A stretch of DNA of 42,049 bases from an uncultured Lachnospiraceae bacterium (lineage in GTDB: Bacteria; Bacillota; Clostridia; Lachnospirales; Lachnospiraceae): the NCBI GenBank assembly GCA_947243855.1, contig CAMXIK010000027.1, positions 1 through 42,049 of the forward strand, in the 5' to 3' direction. Numbering within the stretch: the stretch's first letter is position 1; every line of letters begins with the position of its first letter. The position numbers and the translations under genes were made by a program. Below the pieces are notes generated by a model. The model did no database searches. It was not told the DNA's origin and worked only from the letters and a program-made list of their open reading frames with translations. This document shows, one piece after another, positions 37,496 through 42,049 of the stretch.

Positions 37496-37687
37496 TTAGA
37501 CTGTCATGTCAAAATTGGCCCCGATGTGGGGATTGACAGACAACTCCATAGCAGCAGCGTCCATCATGCCAACAACCTGACTTCCGGTGACTTCCGCCTG
37601 ATCTAAAGATTTGGCGAGCATTGCCACACCGAAGGAGTCATTTACTTTTGCAGAGGACATAGCCATAGATAATTTTGCGATATCCAT
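37496..37687 (-). CDS. YjfB-like small protein (putative motility protein family)
   Basis: 63 residues, starting MDIAKLSMAMSSAKVNDSFG and ending PHIGANFDMTV; rich in Ala, Met and Ser, no membrane segment. It matches the YjfB family, whose gene lies in or near motility regulons in some Firmicutes; its function is unknown. The start is the ATG at 37687, because aaaggag lies at the right distance; a GTG three codons earlier is too close to that site. It is a single - strand gene with its own terminator and a candidate promoter, between two + strand operons. Confidence 0.75.
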   Translation of the reverse strand: MDIAKLSMAMSSAKVNDSFGVAMLAKSLDQAEVTGSQVVGMMDAAAMELSVNPHIGANFDMTV

Positions 37688-37731
37688 TGTAATCACACTC
37701 CTTTACCGCATTGTGCATGGATTCTAATTAC

Positions 37732-37760
37732 AGTGTACCATAACAAAACGATGGCAACAA
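37732..37760 (-). promoter_or_regulatory. Candidate promoter of the yjfB-like gene
   Basis: On the - strand TTGTTG (37755-37760) and TACACT (37732-37737) are 17 bases apart, with a TGG before the -10 box. No sigma-D (motility) consensus is seen. Weak support. Confidence 0.3.
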
Positions 37761-38016
37761 GATACAATTTTCACAAGAATTGGGAGTTGGATTTTCCGGC
37801 TTTCAGGGATCGCGTTTATGACGCTTGTACAAAATGTCTAATTCAATTATTTCCCATAGATTCCCAAAAATCTTAAAAAATACACAAATAATTCGCGATT
37901 ATAGGTAGATTTTTTTGTAGATATAGATTAAAATAGTACCTAGCTTTTGTTTTTTTCAGAGAAAAGGGGTTAGAAGGTATAGTGAATTATTACGAAACAT
38001 TAAGAGGGGTAGGGGA
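37761..38016. other. Non-coding gap before the CdaR-type regulator
   Basis: About 250 AT-rich bases between the divergent yjfB-like gene and the regulator. T-runs are present (37911-37917, 37950-37956), as well as TAAAAT at about 37928-37933, but no -35 at 17 bases is convincing. No ORF, tRNA or clear hairpin is seen. It probably contains the promoter of the regulator gene. Confidence 0.4.
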
Positions 38017-39105
38017 ATGATTTCGAATCAAATTTTGCAAAACACCATTGAAGGGTTGAAAGCGATCGCAAGGGTAGAGCTGTGCGTTATGGACGTAGAT
38101 GGAAAAACTGCGGCTATGACGACAGACGAGATGGAACGATGCAGCAGAGCTGCGGCGGAGTTTGCCGAGTCTCCCGCGGATTCGCAGGAGATTCAGGGAT
38201 ATCAATATTTTAAGATTTTTGACGAACAGCAGTTGGAGTATATTCTGGTGGCAGGCGGCGTGGGCGAGGACGTCTACATGGTCGGCAAGATGGTGGCGTT
38301 CCAGATTCAGAATCTGCTTGTCGCTTATAAGGAGCGGTTCGATAAGGATAATTTTATCAAGAATCTGCTTTTGGATAATCTGCTGCTGGTGGATATCTAC
38401 AGCCGGGCAAAAAAGTTACATATTCAAACGGACGTCAGGCGCGTGGCGCTTATTATAGAGACGGATAATGTCAAGGACTGTAACGCGTTAGAGAGCGTGC
38501 GCGCTTATTTTGGCGTGAACAACAAGGATTTTATCACTGCGGTGGATGAAAATAACGTGATTGTGGTGAAAGACCTGTCCGAGGATGACAGCCCACGGGA
38601 AATTGAAAAAACGGCGGCGGCGGTGGCCGCCTATCTGCGAAAGGAGAGCTTTAAGAACATCCGCATTGCCTATGGCACCGTGGTGAGCGAGATCAAAGGT
38701 GTGAGCAGCTCCTACAAAGAGGCTAAGATGGCTTTGGATGTGGGGAAGATTTTCTTTAACGAGCGCGACGTTATCGCATACAGCGAGCTAGGAATCGGCC
38801 GTCTGATTTACCAGCTTCCGATCCCTCTGTGCAAGATGTTCATTAAAGAAATATTTGACGGCAAGAGTCCGGATGAGTTTGACGAAGAAACCCTTGTCAC
38901 AATCAATAAATTTTTTGAAAATTCCTTAAATGTGTCGGAGACTTCCAGACAGCTTTTCATTCACAGAAATACGCTGGTATATCGTCTGGACAAGCTTCAA
39001 AAGAGTACGGGACTTGACCTGAGAGTGTTCGAGGACGCGATTACATTTAAGATCGCGCTGATGGTTGTGAAGTACATGAAATATATGGAATCTTTTGAAT
39101 TTTAA
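38017..39105 (+). CDS. CdaR/PucR-type transcriptional regulator
   Basis: 362 residues. A putative sensor region occupies residues 1-130, a GGDEF-like CdaR domain without catalytic motif follows (about 130-240), and the C-terminal PucR-type helix-turn-helix is clear (about 295-355: NFFENSLNVSETSRQLFIHR then NTLVYRLDKLQKSTGLD). Such regulators control sugar-acid, purine or other catabolic genes, but nothing in the neighbourhood shows the target. It lies just upstream of ftsE (36-base gap), which may be chance. ATG start, with aggggtagggg just before it. Confidence 0.85.
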   Translation: MISNQILQNTIEGLKAIARVELCVMDVDGKTAAMTTDEMERCSRAAAEFAESPADSQEIQGYQYFKIFDEQQLEYILVAGGVGEDVYMVGKMVAFQIQNLLVAYKERFDKDNFIKNLLLDNLLLVDIYSRAKKLHIQTDVRRVALIIETDNVKDCNALESVRAYFGVNNKDFITAVDENNVIVVKDLSEDDSPREIEKTAAAVAAYLRKESFKNIRIAYGTVVSEIKGVSSSYKEAKMALDVGKIFFNERDVIAYSELGIGRLIYQLPIPLCKMFIKEIFDGKSPDEFDEETLVTINKFFENSLNVSETSRQLFIHRNTLVYRLDKLQKSTGLDLRVFEDAITFKIALMVVKYMKYMESFEF

Positions 39106-39141
39106 AAAGAAGCAGAAGAGAAAACGGTAGGAGAGAAAAAC

Positions 39142-39873
39142 GTGGCAGTTAAGAAAAAGAGAAAAGGCCCTGTAGTGGCAAACGAGATCATCACCCTGAC
39201 AAATGTAAGCAAAGCCTATTCCACCGGCGCGCCGGCGCTGAAAGATGTGAATCTTCATATCAGCAGGGGCGAATTTGTCTTTATTGTAGGTGACAGCGGT
39301 TCAGGTAAGTCTACCCTGATCAAGCTTCTTTTGAGGGAGCTTACTGTCAGCAGCGGTTACATCAGCGTGATGGGGTACGATCTGTCTAAGATAAAACACA
39401 GAAAAATTCCGAAGTTCAGGAGAAATTTAGGGATTGTGTTCCAAGACTTCCGGCTTTTGAAGGATAGGAATGTTTACGAAAACGTGGCCTTTGCCCAGCG
39501 GATCATCCAAAAATCAAATAAGGAGATCAAGAAAAACGTTCCCAGCATCCTTGCGATTGTGGGACTGGCAGGTAAATATAAGGCAAAGCCCAGACAGCTC
39601 TCCGGCGGCGAGCAGCAGAGAGTGGCGCTTGCGCGCGCACTGGTGAATCAGCCCACCATTCTTTTGGCGGACGAGCCTACGGGTAATCTGGACCCGAAGA
39701 ACTCGTGGGAGATTATGAAGCTTTTAGAGCAGATTAATGAAAACGGAACGACTGTTATCGTTGTTACCCACAACCGTGAAATTGTGAATGCCATGCAGAA
39801 ACGTGTGGTGACCCTGCGCCGTGGCGTTATTATCAGCGACGAGGAAAAGGGAGGGTACATCGATGAGGATTAA
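39142..39873 (+). CDS. ftsE: Cell-division ABC-type ATPase FtsE
   Basis: 243 residues. FtsE with FtsX forms an ABC-type complex that activates peptidoglycan hydrolases at division sites or along the wall. Walker A is GDSGSGKST (residues 50-58, following a lysine-rich N-terminus), the signature is LSGGEQQRVALARAL and Walker B is ILLADEPTGNLD, followed by the H-loop histidine in VVTHN. GTG start at 39142 with taggagag upstream. It overlaps ftsX by 11 bases. Confidence 0.96.
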   Translation: MAVKKKRKGPVVANEIITLTNVSKAYSTGAPALKDVNLHISRGEFVFIVGDSGSGKSTLIKLLLRELTVSSGYISVMGYDLSKIKHRKIPKFRRNLGIVFQDFRLLKDRNVYENVAFAQRIIQKSNKEIKKNVPSILAIVGLAGKYKAKPRQLSGGEQQRVALARALVNQPTILLADEPTGNLDPKNSWEIMKLLEQINENGTTVIVVTHNREIVNAMQKRVVTLRRGVIISDEEKGGYIDED

Positions 39874-40759
39874 TACATTTTTTTATACGCTGAAACAGGG
39901 CTTCCGTAATATTTTCCGTAATAAGCTCTTTTCCTTAGCTTCCATTGCAACCATTGCCGCCTGCCTGTTTCTTTTCGGTATCTTTTATGCGATCGTGGCG
40001 AATTTTCAGCATATCGTAAAGAATGCGGAGGAGGGCGTTTCCGTATGGGTATTTTTTGACGAGGGCATTGAGGATATCCGGATTCAGCAGATCGGAGACA
40101 TGATTGCGAAGCGGCCCGAAGTGGCGAAGATGGATTTTATTTCCGCAGAGCAGGCGTGGGAAGGTTTCCGCGATGAATATTTAGGAGAATACGGGGATGG
40201 TTTCACGGAAAATCCTCTGGAAAACTCCGCAAACTATCAGGTATACTTAAACGATGTATCCATGCAGTCGGCGTTGGTGACTTATCTGGAATCCATAGAC
40301 GGGGTGCGGATGGTCAACCGCTCGGAATTGGTGGCTACGACCTTGACGGGAGTTAATGCGTTGATTGCCTATGTTTCCGTGGGCATTATTGCGATTCTGC
40401 TGGCGGTGTCTATTTTCCTGATCAGCAATACGGTAGCGATCGGCATCTCTGTCCGCAAGGAGGAGATTAATATTATGAAATATATTGGGGCTACAGACTT
40501 TTTTGTCCGGTCTCCTTTCGTGGTGGAAGGTATTATGATCGGCTTAATCGGCGCGTCCTTGCCCCTTGGATTCATTTATGCGATTTATAATGTTGTTTTG
40601 ACTTATGTGACGGACCGGTTTCCCCAGCTCTCCTCGCTTCTCAGTTTTGTGGCGGTAGAGGAGGTATTTAACGTGTTAGTGCCAGTTTCTCTGGGACTTG
40701 GCGTGGGTATTGGTTTTCTGGGCAGTATTGTCACAGTGAGAAGACACCTGAGGGTATAG
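39863..40759 (+). CDS. ftsX: Cell-division protein FtsX
   Basis: 298 residues with a short cytoplasmic N-terminus, a first membrane helix (about 25-45), a large extracellular loop (about 48-165) that should contact the hydrolase, and three further helices. GMNLKYIGAT-like motif: NIMKYIGATDFFVRSPFVVEG is present, as in other FtsX proteins. Start chosen at the ATG at 39863 (ggagggtac upstream), inside the end of ftsE. It passes the ATPase signal to the M23 protein encoded next. Confidence 0.94.
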   Translation: MRINTFFYTLKQGFRNIFRNKLFSLASIATIAACLFLFGIFYAIVANFQHIVKNAEEGVSVWVFFDEGIEDIRIQQIGDMIAKRPEVAKMDFISAEQAWEGFRDEYLGEYGDGFTENPLENSANYQVYLNDVSMQSALVTYLESIDGVRMVNRSELVATTLTGVNALIAYVSVGIIAILLAVSIFLISNTVAIGISVRKEEINIMKYIGATDFFVRSPFVVEGIMIGLIGASLPLGFIYAIYNVVLTYVTDRFPQLSSLLSFVAVEEVFNVLVPVSLGLGVGIGFLGSIVTVRRHLRV

Positions 40760-40769
40760 AGGGTTAAGT

Positions 40770-41993
40770 TTGAGAACAGATGTGCATAACAGAGTAAAAA
40801 GAATTTTAATTATACTGCTGTGCTTTGTGTTTGTAATTTCCTGTGCAGTTCCCGGTATTCCCGCGCAGGCGGTGACCAGCGAGAGCATTCGGGAGAAGGA
40901 GCGGGAAATCGAAAAAGCCAAAGAGCAGGTTTCCGGATTAAAAAGTAATCTGACGGATGTAGAAAAGCTGAAAAAGGAATTGGAGCAGTCCAAGAGCGAC
41001 CTGACGGCTTTTGTACAGCAGTTGGACGGGCAGCTTGCTGACATACAGGAGAAGATCGAGCAATATAATACAATGATTACCGAAAAAGAGGAAGCGATCG
41101 AGGAGACGACGCGGGATCTGGAGGCGGCTGTCGCGCAGCAGGAGGAGCAGTATGCGGCTATGAAGAAGCGCATCCAGTTCATGTATGAGCGCAGCGATTC
41201 CTTTTATATGGAAACTCTTTTTGGTTCTAACAGCATTGCAGGCATTGTGAACCGGGCCGATTATATCGAAGCCCTTTCCCGCTATGACAGAGAGAAGCTG
41301 GATGAGTATGTGGAAACCAGAAAGTATGTGGAAGTCTGCAAAGAGGAGCTGGAAGCGGAAAAACAGGTTCTGGATGAAGCGAAAGAGGCTGTTAAGCAGG
41401 AGGAGACTAACGTCAATAACCTGATCGGGGAGAAAGAGGCGCAGATTGTCTCCGTAAGCGGGGATATTGCCAACAAAGAGGCGGCTATCAAGGAATACGA
41501 GGATATGATTGCCCAAGAAAACGCCGAAATTGCTGCGCTGGAGAAAGCAGTAGCGGAAGAACGGGCACGATTAGAAGCGGAGAATGCCAGAATCTATAAC
41601 GGCGGTATGTTTGCATGGCCCTGTCCCGGTTATAAGCGTATTTCCGACGAGTACGGAAACCGTATGCACCCCATTCTGGGCATAGAGAAGTTCCATAACG
41701 GTCTGGATATGGCGGCTTCTTCGGGAACGCCGATTCTGGCGGCTTACGATGGAGACGTGGTGGCGGCGGATTACAGCGGCAGTATGGGCAATTATATTAT
41801 GATTAACCATGGAAGCGGCCTGTATACCATATATATGCACTGCTCAGCCCTCTATGTATCTAAGGGACAGAGCGTTTCCAAGGGACAAAATATTGCGGCG
41901 GTTGGTTCTACAGGACGCTCTACCGGACCGCATCTGCATTTCAGCGTGCGCCTGAACGGAAACTATGTAAGTCCGTGGAACTACTTGAAATAA
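40770..41993 (+). CDS. PcsB/EnvC-like M23 murein hydrolase with coiled coil
   Basis: 407 residues. An N-terminal signal sequence (about 12-35; a possible lipobox VISC or a cleavage after AQA) is followed by a long coiled-coil region (about 38-275) and a C-terminal LytM/M23 domain with HNGLD (about 310) and HLHF (about 389) zinc ligands. This layout and the location right after ftsEX fit PcsB and related hydrolases activated by FtsEX. The start is TTG at 40770, with gaggg 6 bases upstream; no ATG fits. Confidence 0.9.
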   Translation: MRTDVHNRVKRILIILLCFVFVISCAVPGIPAQAVTSESIREKEREIEKAKEQVSGLKSNLTDVEKLKKELEQSKSDLTAFVQQLDGQLADIQEKIEQYNTMITEKEEAIEETTRDLEAAVAQQEEQYAAMKKRIQFMYERSDSFYMETLFGSNSIAGIVNRADYIEALSRYDREKLDEYVETRKYVEVCKEELEAEKQVLDEAKEAVKQEETNVNNLIGEKEAQIVSVSGDIANKEAAIKEYEDMIAQENAEIAALEKAVAEERARLEAENARIYNGGMFAWPCPGYKRISDEYGNRMHPILGIEKFHNGLDMAASSGTPILAAYDGDVVAADYSGSMGNYIMINHGSGLYTIYMHCSALYVSKGQSVSKGQNIAAVGSTGRSTGPHLHFSVRLNGNYVSPWNYLK

Positions 41994-42016
41994 AGTGTAA
42001 GAGGAGATGACCCATT

Positions 42017-42049
42017 TTGAACGCAAACGACAATAACAATCGTTATTAC
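42017..42049 (+). CDS. Start of a further gene, 3' partial (possible CtpA-like S41 peptidase)
   Basis: TTG at 42017 with gaggaga 9 bases upstream opens a frame that runs off the window after 11 codons (LNANDNNNRYY). In this order (ftsE-ftsX-PcsB-like) a carboxy-terminal processing protease often follows; this is context only and the visible residues cannot prove it. Confidence 0.4.
   Translation, partial: MNANDNNNRYY

Overview
The window reads as one stretch of core chromosome from an anaerobic, low-to-mid GC Firmicute of class Clostridia, most likely a Lachnospiraceae member. This rests on gene content: GrpE-DnaK-DnaJ, RNase J, IreB, YlbF, a DUF3048 lipoprotein, type III glutamine synthetase, a CdaR-type regulator, the FtsEX/PcsB-like pair, and a complete [FeFe]-hydrogenase maturation set (HydE, HydG, HydF) that implies fermentative, oxygen-free life. 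Almost every gene is on the + strand. The two exceptions are very small genes on the - strand (an HPr-like protein and a YjfB-like protein). I see no phage, insertion sequence, CRISPR array or rRNA.

Layout. 1-3.6 kb: end of the heat-shock operon (grpE partial, dnaK, dnaJ), closed by a terminator. 3.7-8.8 kb: DUF3048 lipoprotein, an XpaC-like membrane protein, a multi-pass membrane protein, and TelA. 8.8-15.5 kb: housekeeping modification genes (prmA, a VanZ-like gene, rsmE, cysteine desulfurase, thiI, mtaB), interrupted by the - strand HPr-like gene. 15.5-20 kb: a substrate-binding lipoprotein next to a Cache-HAMP-GGDEF-EAL protein, which looks like a c-di-GMP sensing unit. 20-25.7 kb: ireB, ruvX, a DUF1292 gene, RNase J, ylbF, a truncated MltG-like gene, trmR-like and trhP-like genes; this resembles the Bacillus yrzL-yrrK-yrzB-yrrL-yrrM-yrrN/O neighbourhood. 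25.7-28.6 kb: an MBOAT O-acyltransferase with a membrane-anchored SGNH-type partner. 28.6-31.1 kb: type III glutamine synthetase behind a leader terminator, then tRNA-Gln(CUG). 31.2-37.4 kb: hydE-hydG-hydF, acyl-ACP thioesterase, cvfB, CPBP protease. 37.5-42 kb: yjfB-like gene (-), CdaR-type regulator, ftsE, ftsX, M23 murein hydrolase, and the first codons of another gene.

Most notable signals: (1) a promoter, two tandem small hairpins and a strong intrinsic terminator in the 200 bases before glutamine synthetase, with the second hairpin overlapping the terminator's 5' arm, the layout of an antitermination switch; (2) the tRNA-Gln promoter nested inside the glutamine synthetase terminator; (3) the XpaC-TelA pair split by an AT-rich membrane-protein gene, with an 11-residue repeat in the XpaC protein; (4) an HPr-like protein without the catalytic histidine; (5) the binding protein plus c-di-GMP enzyme pair without ABC permeases; (6) an MltG-like protein reduced to its membrane anchor and N-terminal domain; (7) an SGNH acyltransferase partner with an extra C-terminal domain that resembles the ILEI/FAM3 fold family. 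No wholly new system is proven by the sequence alone.
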